Below are positions 51,088-60,863 of a DNA stretch of 64,000 nucleotides, piece after piece (the stretch's first letter is position 1; every line of letters starts with the position of its first letter). A model generated the notes under the pieces. The model did no database searches. It was not told the origin of the DNA and saw nothing but the letters and a program-made list of their open reading frames with translations. The stretch spans positions 62,001 to 126,000 of the forward strand of contig CADAHS010000005.1 in the NCBI GenBank assembly GCA_902787825.1, in the 5' to 3' direction. Position numbers and translations under genes: made by a program. Origin of the DNA: an uncultured Ruminococcus sp. (GTDB lineage: Bacteria > Bacillota > Clostridia > Oscillospirales > Ruminococcaceae).

Positions 51088-52557
51088 TCAGCTGAATTTC
51101 GGTTCGCACGTCAGGTTGATGCCAAGGCGCTTGAATGTCCTTTCATCAACAGGCGAAAGAATGACCGTAGAGTGCACCTCACTGCCGTTGAGCTTTTCAA
51201 GCTGCTGCATGGCAAGCCGTGCATTCTCATCAGTCGTTGCGCAGATCGAAAGTGCGATAAGCGCCTCGTCAGTGTGTATACGGGGATTCCGGTTGCCAAG
51301 GTGGTTGATCTTCAGATCCTGTATCGGCTCGATGACCTGCGGTGCCATAAGCAGAGCATCATCATCAATGCCGCCCAGAGCCTTGAGTGCGTTGAGCAGC
51401 ACTGCCGATGCAGCACCCATAAGGTTTGAGGTCTTTCCTGTTATCATTCTGCCGTCAGGCAGCTCCATAGCCGCAGCAGGTCCGCCTGTTTCCTCCTCAC
51501 GCTTGAGCGCAGCAGTTACGACATTTCTGTCAGTTGTGGCAACACCGGCCTGCTTCATCAGCAGCTCCAGCTTCAATATCTCCTCATCAGATACGAAGCC
51601 TTTCTTTTTGCCGCACATAGCAACATAATACCTGCGCACGATCTCATCTTTTGCAGCTCGGCAAACCACGTCGTCGTCGATGATGCAGTTTCCTGCCATA
51701 TTCACGCCCATGTCCGTAGGTGACTTGTACGGTGACTCACCCATTATCTTCTCAAACATTGCGTTGAGCACCGGGAATATCTCCACATCACGGTTATAGT
51801 TTACCGTTGTCTTGCCATAAGCTTCAAGATGGAACGGATCGATCATATTCACGTCATTAAGATCAGATGTTGCAGCCTCATAAGCAAGATTGACCGGGTG
51901 ACGAAGCGGCAGATTCCAGATAGGGAATGTCTCAAATTTAGCGTAACCTGCGGCAACTCCCCTCTTATATTCGTGATACAGCTGAGAAAGACAGGTCGCC
52001 ATCTTTCCGCTGCCCGGACCCGGCGCAGTTATCACGACCAGCTTACGCTCAGTGCGGATATAATCGTTTTTACCATAGCCCTCGTCACTCATTATAAGCT
52101 GAAGATTGGAAGGATAGCCATTTATCTTATAGTGGTGATAGACCTTTACGCCGAAGGACTCAAGACGCTTCTGAAATGCATCAGCCTGACGCTGTCCCTC
52201 ATACTGTGTCAGCACCACCGAGCTGACATACAGTCCTATGTCAGTAAACACCTTGAAAAGCCTTAAAACATCAACATCATATGTAATGCCAAGATCACCT
52301 CTGACCTTGTTTTTTTCGATATCGCCGGCATTGATGACAATTACTATCTCCGCCTCGTCCTTCAGCTGCATAAGCATCTGCAGCTTACTGTCAGGCTTGA
52401 ACCCCGGCAGAACACGGGAAGCATGATAGTCGTCATACAGTTTGCCGCCGAATTCAAGGTAAAGCTTTCCGCCAAAGCTGTCGATCCTGTTGCGGATATG
52501 TTCTGACTGCATTTTCAGGTATTTTTCATTATCAAATCCAATCTTGCTGCTATTCAT
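51088..52557 (-). CDS. DUF1846 domain protein
   Basis: 489 residues, matching the family in length and pattern: IGFDNEKYLKMQSEHIR at the start, TAPGPGSGKMATCLSQLYHE with a P-loop-like GPGSGK near residue 188, and PTDMGVNMAG. Crystal work on family members shows a P-loop fold without known reaction. It stands alone with its own promoter and terminator. A GGAAGG site precedes the ATG. Confidence 0.9.
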   Translation of the reverse strand: MNSSKIGFDNEKYLKMQSEHIRNRIDSFGGKLYLEFGGKLYDDYHASRVLPGFKPDSKLQMLMQLKDEAEIVIVINAGDIEKNKVRGDLGITYDVDVLRLFKVFTDIGLYVSSVVLTQYEGQRQADAFQKRLESFGVKVYHHYKINGYPSNLQLIMSDEGYGKNDYIRTERKLVVITAPGPGSGKMATCLSQLYHEYKRGVAAGYAKFETFPIWNLPLRHPVNLAYEAATSDLNDVNMIDPFHLEAYGKTTVNYNRDVEIFPVLNAMFEKIMGESPYKSPTDMGVNMAGNCIIDDDVVCRAAKDEIVRRYYVAMCGKKKGFVSDEEILKLELLMKQAGVATTDRNVVTAALKREEETGGPAAAMELPDGRMITGKTSNLMGAASAVLLNALKALGGIDDDALLMAPQVIEPIQDLKINHLGNRNPRIHTDEALIALSICATTDENARLAMQQLEKLNGSEVHSTVILSPVDERTFKRLGINLTCEPKFS

Positions 52558-52592
52558 CTCAGATTTCCTTCCAGTACAAAATTTCGTTTTTT

Positions 52593-52621
52593 ATTTTACA
52601 ACAATCGGCAAAAAAATGCAA
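52593..52621 (-). promoter_or_regulatory. Promoter of the DUF1846 gene
   Basis: Minus-strand TTGCAT (52616-52621), 17-base spacer, TAAAAT (52593-52598). The gap 52558-52901 otherwise holds only the divergent promoter at 52782. Confidence 0.55.
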
Positions 52622-52781
52622 GTGCTTTTTTTCAAAAATTTCAATTATTTTTTTCCCTGCGCCTCAGCACTGCACAGCTATCGTAAAATCAAACCTTTAA
52701 AGTAAATATCTGTCTGTGCGGGTAACATAAATATACAAACGAGTGTGTATTTGCCGACTTATATTTGTAACAAATTATCTG

Positions 52782-52810
52782 TTGAAATTAAAAGGATTTT
52801 AGTGTATAAT
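52782..52810 (+). promoter_or_regulatory. Sigma-A promoter of the LCP gene
   Basis: TTGAAA (52782-52787), 17-base spacer, TATAAT (52805-52810), giving a leader of about 85 bases. Confidence 0.8.
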
Positions 52811-52901
52811 AACTTTGTATGTTATGCACATTTGTGATATAGCAATTATAGTATTCCATTGAAAGGAGCTTGTTCCCGTTTGTGGGAGCGTTCGTGACAA
52901 A

Positions 52902-54692
52902 ATGGCAGACGAGATAAATAAAAATGAAAATACACAGGATATCCTCGGGATCGAATCAGACAGCATCGAAGCACTCGATGCACTGACTAACATTGATCCG
53001 GACGAGGCAGCAGGTGCCGCTTCGGAAGTCTCTGACGAGGCTGTTAAGGATATAGATGATATCGCTAAGATCGACGAGTCAGAGCTGAAGCTCGACTTTG
53101 ACGAGCCAAAGGCTGAAGCCGAAAAAGAGCCTGAGCTGAAGGATTATGTAAGAGATACCGATGATAAGCCTCAAAGGCACACAAACAGACCTCGTGGTGA
53201 AAGAAGCGGCGATGCCCGCCGTGACAGACGTCCTCAGCAGGGCGGCAGAAGAAGACCCGACGCAGCAAAAAGGCGTCCCGATGGCAGACCGGCACCAAAC
53301 GGTGCGAACAGACCTGATGGTGAACGCAGAAAAAGACCTGACGGCGAAATAAGAAGAAGACCCGACGGCGAACGCAGGAAAAGACCTGACGGTGCGCCAA
53401 ACGGTCAGAGAAAGCCAAGACCCGAGGGCGCTCAGGGAGTTAAAAAGAAAAAGGGCTGGAGCAAGAAGAAAAAGACGATGCTGATAGTCATCGTTACGAT
53501 CGTGCTTTGCGTTGCACTTATCGTGGGCGTTTTGCTTGCAGTTTTCTTCGCTTATACAGGTAAGCTCAACCGTGACCCGAAGACCGTTACAAATTCAGGC
53601 GAAGCGCCAAGTGACAGCAGCCAGCTTGTTTCCAAACCCGATACCATAAGCAAAGAGGAGCAGGAAGCCAAGCTCAGAGAGATGCTTTCAAAAAGACAGA
53701 GCCCGATAACTAACGAAAGCGTCACAAATATCCTTATCATCGGTGAGGATCTCAGAGATACCGCTGACGATACGCAGGGCAACACCGACGTTCAGCTGCT
53801 TGTTTCGATAAATAAAGAAAAGAAGAAGATAGTTCTTGCTTCCTTCCTGCGTGACCAGTACCTCAATATTGAGGGCTTCGGAATGGGCAGGCTCAACACA
53901 GCCTACTGGCACAATGGTGTCGGACTCCTCAAGGACACTATCTCAAACTACTATAATATCCACATCGACAGATATGTAAAAGTCAATTTCTATTCATTTA
54001 TGGAAGTTATAGATGCCATCGGCGGAGTTGATATGGAGATAAAGGACGACGAGTTCGCCGTGATCAACGAAGCTGTCCGTGAGCATAACTATTATCTGCA
54101 TAATCCGCAGGAAAAGGATTATATCAAGCAAAAGGGCTTCCAGCACCTCAACGGTAATCAGGCGCTTGCTTATTCAAGGATCAGAGAGGGCTGCGGCGAC
54201 GACTACGGAAGGACCGAAAGACAGCGTAAGATGATATCGACCGTCCTCACAAAGATGAAGGGCATCGGCATCATCGAGCTCGATCAGCTCATCAACCAGG
54301 TCGCTCCGCAGATAACTACCGATATCACAAACGGTGAGATGCTTTCGCTGATACTCAACGCTTCTGAGATCACAGGCTATCAGGTATGTCAGGTGCAGAT
54401 GCCTCACTATCCGTATTTCACAGAAGAGGTCATAAATCGAATGGCTGTGCTTGTTCCGGATTATGATAAGAACAGTACGCTTCTTCTTGATATGATCTAC
54501 GGTGACTCAACTACGATCGATCAGGCGATCGAAAAGATGAATGCGGGAACGATCAATCAGCACACCTATACCAAAAACGGAGATCAGAACGCCCAGCAGG
54601 GTCAGAACAACGGACAAAACACTCTTAACGATCCGCAGAATATAGCGGTACAGTCCAAAGATCAGATCCCAAAGCTCAAACGCAGTGCGTAA
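52902..54692 (+). CDS. LCP (LytR-CpsA-Psr) family protein with RPDG octapeptide repeats
   Basis: 596 residues. It attaches polymers (teichoic acid or capsule) to peptidoglycan outside the cell. An acidic N-terminal cytoplasmic region (1-75) is followed by a Arg/Pro/Asp/Gly-rich region (75-180) with four tandem octapeptides RPDG-x4 (from residue 137), one membrane helix (about 193-218), and the LCP domain (about 275-470) with FLRDQYLNI, GRLNTAY and YSRIREGCGDDYGRTERQR. The C-terminal tail is Gln/Asn-rich. Cytoplasmic part is unusually long. GGGAG lies 14 bases before the ATG. Confidence 0.9.
   Translation: MADEINKNENTQDILGIESDSIEALDALTNIDPDEAAGAASEVSDEAVKDIDDIAKIDESELKLDFDEPKAEAEKEPELKDYVRDTDDKPQRHTNRPRGERSGDARRDRRPQQGGRRRPDAAKRRPDGRPAPNGANRPDGERRKRPDGEIRRRPDGERRKRPDGAPNGQRKPRPEGAQGVKKKKGWSKKKKTMLIVIVTIVLCVALIVGVLLAVFFAYTGKLNRDPKTVTNSGEAPSDSSQLVSKPDTISKEEQEAKLREMLSKRQSPITNESVTNILIIGEDLRDTADDTQGNTDVQLLVSINKEKKKIVLASFLRDQYLNIEGFGMGRLNTAYWHNGVGLLKDTISNYYNIHIDRYVKVNFYSFMEVIDAIGGVDMEIKDDEFAVINEAVREHNYYLHNPQEKDYIKQKGFQHLNGNQALAYSRIREGCGDDYGRTERQRKMISTVLTKMKGIGIIELDQLINQVAPQITTDITNGEMLSLILNASEITGYQVCQVQMPHYPYFTEEVINRMAVLVPDYDKNSTLLLDMIYGDSTTIDQAIEKMNAGTINQHTYTKNGDQNAQQGQNNGQNTLNDPQNIAVQSKDQIPKLKRSA
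53310..53405 (+). repeat. Tandem 24-base repeats coding RPDG-x4
   Basis: Four head-to-tail 24-base units encode RPDGERRK, RPDGEIRR, RPDGERRK and RPDGAPNG. Units one and three are nearly the same at DNA level. Two imperfect RPD units precede them. Confidence 0.8.
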
Positions 54693-54722
54693 AACGAAAC
54701 ACAACACGATATCTCATACAAA

Positions 54723-54754
54723 GAAAAGCAGCCGCTGAATAACGGCTGCTTTTC
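54723..54754. terminator. Bidirectional terminator between the LCP and glgA genes
   Basis: AAAAGCAGCCG / CGGCTGCTTTT stem (54724-54734, 54743-54753), loop of eight, T tracts on both strands. Confidence 0.9.
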
Positions 54755-54789
54755 CCATTTAACAGGCATATTAAATGTATATTCATTGG

Positions 54790-56202
54790 TCAGTGAATAT
54801 CTTCGTAAAGTGCGATATACTGCTTGGCTGAATTCTCCCAGCCAAAATCCTGTTTAAGTGCAGTATTCACAAGTGTTCCCCACTTCATGCGGTTGTCATA
54901 GTAAGCCCTTGCCCTCATGCAGGCATCAAGCATATCGTGAGCGTTGTAAGTCTTGAAAGTAAAGCCGTTTCCGCCCTTGTCGCCGGCATCATGGATAGTA
55001 TCTCTGAGACCGCCTGTCTCACGAACGATAGGGATCGTTCCGTACCTCAGTGCGATCATCTGAGCAAGTCCGCAAGGCTCGCTCTGAGATGGCATCAGGA
55101 ACATATCCGCACCTGCATAGATCCTTCTTGAAAGCTCCGGGATAAATCCCAGTGTAAGACCGACTCTGTCAGGATAGCGGTAATGCATCTCGCTGAAAAA
55201 GTCCTCATAGATCTTTTCGCCGGAACCGAGGATAGCGAACTTGTAGCCCGCCCTGAGGATATCCTCAAAAACATACTTGATAAGGTCAAGTCCCTTGTGC
55301 GAAACAAACCTTGTCACAATACCGATGACCGGCTCTTTTCCGCCTGCCATTCCCAATTCATCAAGCAGTTTTTTCTTGCAGGTCTGCTTGCCTGTCTTGT
55401 TGTTCAGTGCATAATTCTTAGGTATAGCCTTATCTGTCGCAGGGTCATAGAGCGTCTTATCTATACCGTTGAGAATGCCGCACAGCTTATATTGCTTGTG
55501 CACAAGCTCCCTGTCCATACCGTGAGAATACCACGGATCAAGTATCTCCCATGCATAGCTTGGTGATACCGTCGTGACCTTGTCAGCTGTCTCAATGGCA
55601 GCCTTCATAAAGTTCACATCGCCGTCATAGGACAAAAGATCAGTGTGATAAAGCGGAATGCCCATGATATCGTTTATCAGTTCCAGACCGTACTGTCCCT
55701 GATACTGGATATTATGTATCGTGAACACTGTCTTGATATCCTCATATCCCTGCTGATAGCGGTAGAAGATGTCAAAATAAACGGGTACAAGAGCAGTCTG
55801 CCAGTCGTTTGCATTTATCACATCGGGGTGAAAATCAATATAATGCAAAAGCTCGAGAATAGCTCTTGAGAAAAAGATGAACCTTTCCGCATCGTCATAA
55901 AAGCCGTAAAGTCCGTTCCTCTGGAAATAATACTCGTTGTCCAGCAGATAATAGGTCACACCGTTGACAACTCCCGTGAAAACTCCGCAGTATTGGTTTC
56001 TCCATGCTACCGGCACGGTAAAGTTCGTAACGTATGACAGCTCGTCTTTAAGCTCCTGTCTTATCTGACTGTAATAAGGCATGACCACACGGCAATCGTG
56101 TCCCAGTGCGTTCATTGCTGCCGGAAGCGAGCCGGCAACATCGGCAAGTCCTCCCGATGCCGCATAAGGGATAGCCTCACTTGCAGTGTACAGTATATTC
56201 AT
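54790..56202 (-). CDS. glgA: Glycogen synthase (ADP-glucose)
   Basis: 470 residues, GT5 family. It adds glucose from ADP-glucose to glycogen. The N-terminal signature is ASEAIPYAASGGLADVAGSLP, where the classical Lys of KTGGL is replaced by Ala-Ser; the C-terminal GSEPCGL-type motif appears as SQSEPCGLAQM near residue 375. It is last in the operon glgB-glgC-glgD-glgA and has a GGGGGT site. Confidence 0.94.
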   Translation of the reverse strand: MNILYTASEAIPYAASGGLADVAGSLPAAMNALGHDCRVVMPYYSQIRQELKDELSYVTNFTVPVAWRNQYCGVFTGVVNGVTYYLLDNEYYFQRNGLYGFYDDAERFIFFSRAILELLHYIDFHPDVINANDWQTALVPVYFDIFYRYQQGYEDIKTVFTIHNIQYQGQYGLELINDIMGIPLYHTDLLSYDGDVNFMKAAIETADKVTTVSPSYAWEILDPWYSHGMDRELVHKQYKLCGILNGIDKTLYDPATDKAIPKNYALNNKTGKQTCKKKLLDELGMAGGKEPVIGIVTRFVSHKGLDLIKYVFEDILRAGYKFAILGSGEKIYEDFFSEMHYRYPDRVGLTLGFIPELSRRIYAGADMFLMPSQSEPCGLAQMIALRYGTIPIVRETGGLRDTIHDAGDKGGNGFTFKTYNAHDMLDACMRARAYYDNRMKWGTLVNTALKQDFGWENSAKQYIALYEDIH

Positions 56203-56249
56203 ATTCAGACCCCCTTTTCGATCTTTAATTTAATTTATCTGAGATAAGA

Positions 56250-57377
56250 TCATACACTTGCGCCCTTGCCGACATACATCGGATAGCTCGGCGAGCTTGA
56301 AAGGGCGTGGTTCTCGCTGATCGTAACGTTCTTATCCGTGATGAGATAATTCAGCTCGGCATTGTTGCCCACAGTGGTCCCCTGCATGAGAATGCAGTTC
56401 TTTACCTTGGCACCCTTGCCTATCTTAACACCTCTGAACAGAACGGAGTTTTCCACCTCACCTTCGATAATGCATCCGTCAGCAATGATCGACGATTTTA
56501 CTCTGCAATTAAGATCATACTTAGCAGGAGCATTGTCAGAAACTTTTGTATAGATAGATCTCTTGTCAACAAAGACCTTCTTGGCATTTTCCGGATCAAT
56601 GAGCATCTGGTTAGCCTTGAAGTAGCTCTGAACGCTGTTGAGCTTACTGAAGTAATTATCATATTCATAAGTCATTATCTTCAGCTCACTGCATTTAGCC
56701 TGCAAAATATTCTTTTCAAAGCTTACGTTTCCTCTTGCCATAGCGTCGTTTATCATGTCAAGCATAAAATCCATAGACATAACGAACATATTAAGGCTGA
56801 TCGTGCAGGTGCCGCTGATGTCGGGCATAATGAGCACTGATGAAACAGACTGATCCTCACGAACGTTGAATACAGTAGATGTCTTGACCTCATCAGAGGA
56901 GTACACGCCTGTGTGGACAACAGCCGTAATATCCGCACCCGAGTCAATGTGCTGCTGAACTATCGGCTTGTAGTCTATGTTAGTAACAACATCACAGTCA
57001 GACAGAACAACATACTTTGCTCTTGAGTTCTTAATGAAACTCATCGCACCGTAAAGCGCCTCGATACGTCCTCTGTAAAGTGTGCTCTCAACATTTCCGA
57101 ATGGCGGCAGGATATACAGACCGCCCTTCTTTCTTGCCAGATCCCACTCTCTTGCAGAACCGAGGTGGTCAAGCAAGGACTGATAATTTGATTTAGTTAT
57201 GACACCGACTTCGCTGATACCGCTGTTTACCATATTTGAAACAGGGAAATCTATAAGCCTGTATCTTCCGCCGAAAAGAACCGAACCCATCGTTCTGTTC
57301 TTAGTAAGATCTCCAAGAGTCATGTCGTGCATATTAGCGAAAACAAGACCCAGTACATTACCCATATTTACTTCCAT
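56250..57377 (-). CDS. glgD: Glucose-1-phosphate adenylyltransferase-like subunit GlgD
   Basis: 375 residues, a paralog of GlgC. The N-terminal part VFANMHDMTLGDLT replaces the GGQGSRL nucleotide-binding loop of GlgC, so it is probably not catalytic and acts as a regulatory or structural subunit of a GlgC-GlgD heteromer, as known in Bacillus. The C-terminal left-handed beta-helix is kept. An ATG at 57377 follows AAAGGA by ten bases; a second ATG lies 12 bases in. Confidence 0.92.
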   Translation of the reverse strand: MEVNMGNVLGLVFANMHDMTLGDLTKNRTMGSVLFGGRYRLIDFPVSNMVNSGISEVGVITKSNYQSLLDHLGSAREWDLARKKGGLYILPPFGNVESTLYRGRIEALYGAMSFIKNSRAKYVVLSDCDVVTNIDYKPIVQQHIDSGADITAVVHTGVYSSDEVKTSTVFNVREDQSVSSVLIMPDISGTCTISLNMFVMSMDFMLDMINDAMARGNVSFEKNILQAKCSELKIMTYEYDNYFSKLNSVQSYFKANQMLIDPENAKKVFVDKRSIYTKVSDNAPAKYDLNCRVKSSIIADGCIIEGEVENSVLFRGVKIGKGAKVKNCILMQGTTVGNNAELNYLITDKNVTISENHALSSSPSYPMYVGKGASV

Positions 57378-57394
57378 TTTTACTCGGTCCTTTC

Positions 57395-58597
57395 TTATAT
57401 ATTCTCATAGATGATAGCCTTTGGTGCAACTGTTCCGCCGTCAGAAACCGTAATATTGTGTCCGACGACCGCAACGCCCCATGAGTCCTTATCTTCGATA
57501 GTCTCAGGTCTTGCACCTATCTGAGCGTTCTCACCTATAACTGTGTTTTCGCCTACTATTGCATACTCTACCTTTGCGCCTGCCTTGATAACAGCACCCG
57601 GCATAAGTATCGAGTCATAGATCACTGCTCCCTTTTCAACAGTAACGCCCTCCGAGATCATCGAGAACTCGACCGAGCCGTTGATAACGCAGCCCTCTGT
57701 TACCATCGAGTTCTGTATCTCTGCGTCAGGTCCTATGCACTGCGGAGGAAGAACAGGGTTTCTTGAATAGATCTTCCATGCAGGGTCATAAAGGTCGATA
57801 GGGATATTGGGATTGATAAGATCCATATTTGCTTCCCAAAGCGAGTCGATAGTTCCAACGTCCTTCCAATAGCCGTCGAATCTGTAAGCAACAAGCTTTT
57901 CACCCGCTTCTCTCATATCAGGGATAATGTTCTTGCCAAAGTCCTTTGAAGCTTCCTTGTCGTTCTCGTTAGCGATAAGGTACTCTCTGAGCTTTTTCCA
58001 GGTAAAGATATAAATACCCATCGAAGCGAGAGTAGATCTCGGATTTTTCGGCTTTTCCTCAAAGTCAATGATATTATCATCCTCATCGGTTATCATGATG
58101 CCGAATCTTGAAGCCTCTTCCTTCGGAACATCCAGAACAGCGATCGTAGCGTCAGCCTTCTTGGATTTGTGATAATTGAGCATTTTGTTGTAATCCATTT
58201 TGTAGATGTGGTCACCCGAAAGGATAACTACATATTCCGGATCGTATCTGTCCACGAAGCTTATATTCTGATAAATTGCGTTAGCCGTACCCGAATACCA
58301 GTCCGCACCCGAAGCCGTCTGGTACGGTGGCAGGACGTGTACTCCGCCGTGGATACGGTCAAGGTCCCACGGCTGACCGTTGCCGATATACTCATTGAGC
58401 ACGAACGGCTGATACTGTGTCAGCACACCGACAGTGTCGATACCCGAGTTCACGCAGTTGGAAAGCGGGAAATCTATTATCCTGTACTTTGCGCCGAACG
58501 GGACTGCCGGCTTTGCGACTGATTGAGTCAATGCATACAGACGGCTGCCTTGTCCGCCCGCAAGAAGCATTGCCACACATTCTTTCTTGTTGAACAT
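57395..58597 (-). CDS. glgC: Glucose-1-phosphate adenylyltransferase
   Basis: 400 residues. It makes ADP-glucose, the committed step of glycogen synthesis. Visible are [14 protein letters not shown] near residue 11, [19 protein letters not shown] split across the regulatory/substrate loop, [25 protein letters not shown] near 170, and the C-terminal beta-helix. A GGTGGG site precedes the ATG. It lies 26 bases after glgB. Confidence 0.96.
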   Translation of the reverse strand: MFNKKECVAMLLAGGQGSRLYALTQSVAKPAVPFGAKYRIIDFPLSNCVNSGIDTVGVLTQYQPFVLNEYIGNGQPWDLDRIHGGVHVLPPYQTASGADWYSGTANAIYQNISFVDRYDPEYVVILSGDHIYKMDYNKMLNYHKSKKADATIAVLDVPKEEASRFGIMITDEDDNIIDFEEKPKNPRSTLASMGIYIFTWKKLREYLIANENDKEASKDFGKNIIPDMREAGEKLVAYRFDGYWKDVGTIDSLWEANMDLINPNIPIDLYDPAWKIYSRNPVLPPQCIGPDAEIQNSMVTEGCVINGSVEFSMISEGVTVEKGAVIYDSILMPGAVIKAGAKVEYAIVGENTVIGENAQIGARPETIEDKDSWGVAVVGHNITVSDGGTVAPKAIIYENI

Positions 58598-58623
58598 AAT
58601 TATTCACCCACCAATTTCAGTTT

Positions 58624-60666
58624 TTATTGTTCAGCTTTTTTAGCTGTTCCTTTTGTTTTCTTAGCACCTGCGGTCTTTGCAGCTGTTTTCGCAGCAGCCT
58701 TTGCCGAGGACTTCCCTGCTGTCTTTTTCGGCTCAGCCTTCTTGACAGCAGCCTTTTTCGGAGCTTTCTTCTTCTCCTTTTGCACCGTGAAATACATCAC
58801 GCTGAATGCAGGTATATCAATGCAGATCGACTGCTCAAATCCGTGCATACCCTGCTCCACGCTCCTGACCGTGCCGTTTGTTGCAGGCGAACCATCGGGA
58901 GTCGATGAGTTGAAGACCTCTGTGTACTTTCCGTAATACGGAACTCCGAAACAGTAGGACTTTCTCTCGACCGGAACAAAGTTGCACACAACGATGATCT
59001 CGTTGCCGTGTCCGTCAAAGCGTCTGAAAATAATGATACTCTGGCGGAAATCGTCATTGGATATCCAGCTGAATCCCTCCCAGCTGAAATCTCTCTCCCA
59101 CAAAGCAGGAGTATCCTTATAGAAGTTGTTGAGCCTCTTTGTGAACTGCTGATAGTTCCTGTGATTCTCATACTCGTCCACAAGGAACCATTCCAGACCG
59201 TTCTCGTAGTCCCACTCCCTGAACTGCGCAAAATCAGTGCCCATGAAGGTCAGCTTTTTGCCGGGGTGAGCCATCATATAAGCCATGAACAGCTTGCACT
59301 GAGCAAACTTTCCGTCCACATCGCTTCCGTGCATCTTGTTGACCAGCGAAGCCTTGCCGTGGACCACCTCGTCGTGCGAGATAGGCAGTATAAAGTTTTC
59401 GCTGAATGCATAGAAGAACGAGAACGTCAGCATATCGTGATGATACGATCTGTCGATCGGGTCATACTGCATATACTTGAGCATATCGTTCATCCAGCCC
59501 ATGTTCCACTTGAAGTTGAAGCCCAGACCTCCGTCTGATGCAGGCTTTGTCACCATCGGCCATGCAGTTGATTCCTCAGCTATCATCAGTGCGTTCGGTA
59601 TACGGGCAAAAACAGCGGTATTGAGCTTCTGAAGGAACTCCACAGCCTCAAGGTTGTGGTTGCCGCCGTCCTTGTTCGGGGTCCATTCTCCGTCACGTCT
59701 GTCATAGTCCAGATACAGCATTGAAGCTACCGCATCGACTCTGAGTCCGTCAACGTGGTACTGCTCCAGCCAATACAGTGCGTTTGAGATAAGAAAGCTC
59801 CTGACCTCATTTTTGCCGTAGTCAAACACTCTTGTGCCCCAGGTCAGATGATCTCTCTTCTTGGGGTCTGAGTATTCGTAAGCCGCACCGCCGTCCCACT
59901 CGAACAATCCTGCCTCATCTCTTGGGAAGTGCGCAGGTACCCAGTCAAGAATGACAGCTATCCCCGCAACGTGGAACAGCTCCACCATCTTCATGAAATC
60001 GTGCGGAGTACCAAAGCGTGATGTCGGCGCAAAATATCCGATATCCTGATATCCCCACGAGCCGTCGAACGGGTGTTCCGCCAGCGGCATGAACTCAATG
60101 TGCGTGTAACCCATCTCTTTGAGATACGGGATTATAGCCTCGGCGAACTTCACATACGAATAATACTTTCCGTCCGTGCAGGTCTTCCAGCTGTTGAGAT
60201 GCACCTCATAAATATTCATCGGCACATTATAGATATCCTTGGTCTTTTTCTCTTCCTGCCACTTTCCGTCGCCCCACGGGAAACCCTCGATGTCAAATAT
60301 CTTTGAGCCTGTGTCGGGGGCTACCTCCATATGCGTTCCGTACGGGTCACACTTCATATGCTTCTTTCCGTCACAGCCTAAAACACAGAATTTGTATGTA
60401 TCAAATCTCTCCAGACCCTCAACGAATGTTTCCCATATCTCCGTGCCGCCCATGAGCGTCATAGGGTTGGCGTCCTCGTCCCAGTTATTGAAATCACCCA
60501 CAAGCGAGATCTTCTGAGCGTGAGCTGCCCACACCCTGAAAAAGTAACCGTCCTTACCCAGCATATTTCCCTTGTGACAGCCCAGGAACTTGTAAGCTTC
60601 ATAGTTCGTGCCGTCGTGGAACAGGTAGACAGGCAGTTCATAATCCTTAGGTATATTAGTTGCCAT
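58624..60666 (-). CDS. glgB: 1,4-alpha-glucan branching enzyme with Lys/Ala-rich tail
   Basis: 680 residues, GH13. It forms alpha-1,6 branches in glycogen. A CBM48 domain (about 35-130) has the FRVWAAHAQKISLVGDFNNW pattern; the TIM barrel holds the nucleophile Asp in DGLRVDAVAS, the acid/base Glu in MIAEEST and the HDEVVHGK block. After the normal C-terminal beta domain, about 48 residues of Lys/Ala/Pro/Thr (KKAPKKAAVKKAEPKKTAG and on) resemble histone H1-like tails and are not part of the family. The ATG at 60666 follows AGGAGGT. First gene of the glycogen operon. Confidence 0.95.
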   Translation of the reverse strand: MATNIPKDYELPVYLFHDGTNYEAYKFLGCHKGNMLGKDGYFFRVWAAHAQKISLVGDFNNWDEDANPMTLMGGTEIWETFVEGLERFDTYKFCVLGCDGKKHMKCDPYGTHMEVAPDTGSKIFDIEGFPWGDGKWQEEKKTKDIYNVPMNIYEVHLNSWKTCTDGKYYSYVKFAEAIIPYLKEMGYTHIEFMPLAEHPFDGSWGYQDIGYFAPTSRFGTPHDFMKMVELFHVAGIAVILDWVPAHFPRDEAGLFEWDGGAAYEYSDPKKRDHLTWGTRVFDYGKNEVRSFLISNALYWLEQYHVDGLRVDAVASMLYLDYDRRDGEWTPNKDGGNHNLEAVEFLQKLNTAVFARIPNALMIAEESTAWPMVTKPASDGGLGFNFKWNMGWMNDMLKYMQYDPIDRSYHHDMLTFSFFYAFSENFILPISHDEVVHGKASLVNKMHGSDVDGKFAQCKLFMAYMMAHPGKKLTFMGTDFAQFREWDYENGLEWFLVDEYENHRNYQQFTKRLNNFYKDTPALWERDFSWEGFSWISNDDFRQSIIIFRRFDGHGNEIIVVCNFVPVERKSYCFGVPYYGKYTEVFNSSTPDGSPATNGTVRSVEQGMHGFEQSICIDIPAFSVMYFTVQKEKKKAPKKAAVKKAEPKKTAGKSSAKAAAKTAAKTAGAKKTKGTAKKAEQ

Positions 60667-60737
60667 TTCTGACCTCCTGACAATCATTTATTTTTGATGA
60701 AGCCATATCCGCAAAGGGACATTCTTCCTCAACATAT

Positions 60738-60766
60738 ATTTTAACCTTTTTTAATCAATTTTGCAA
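60738..60766 (-). promoter_or_regulatory. Promoter of the glycogen operon
   Basis: Minus-strand TTGCAA (60761-60766), 17-base spacer, TAAAAT (60738-60743). Confidence 0.65.
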
Positions 60767-60863
60767 GCATTTTAGTTATTAATTTCAGTTTCATACATAT
60801 TTTATATCTTACGCTTGTGCACCTTGCACAAAAATATTCAAACAAAATCTTCCCGTCACCTCA

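Noticed and set aside
54790..56202. Inactive GlgA because the Lys of KTGGL is missing
   Set aside because: Ala/Ser at this place is, as far as I recall, common in Firmicutes GlgA; other active-site parts are intact.
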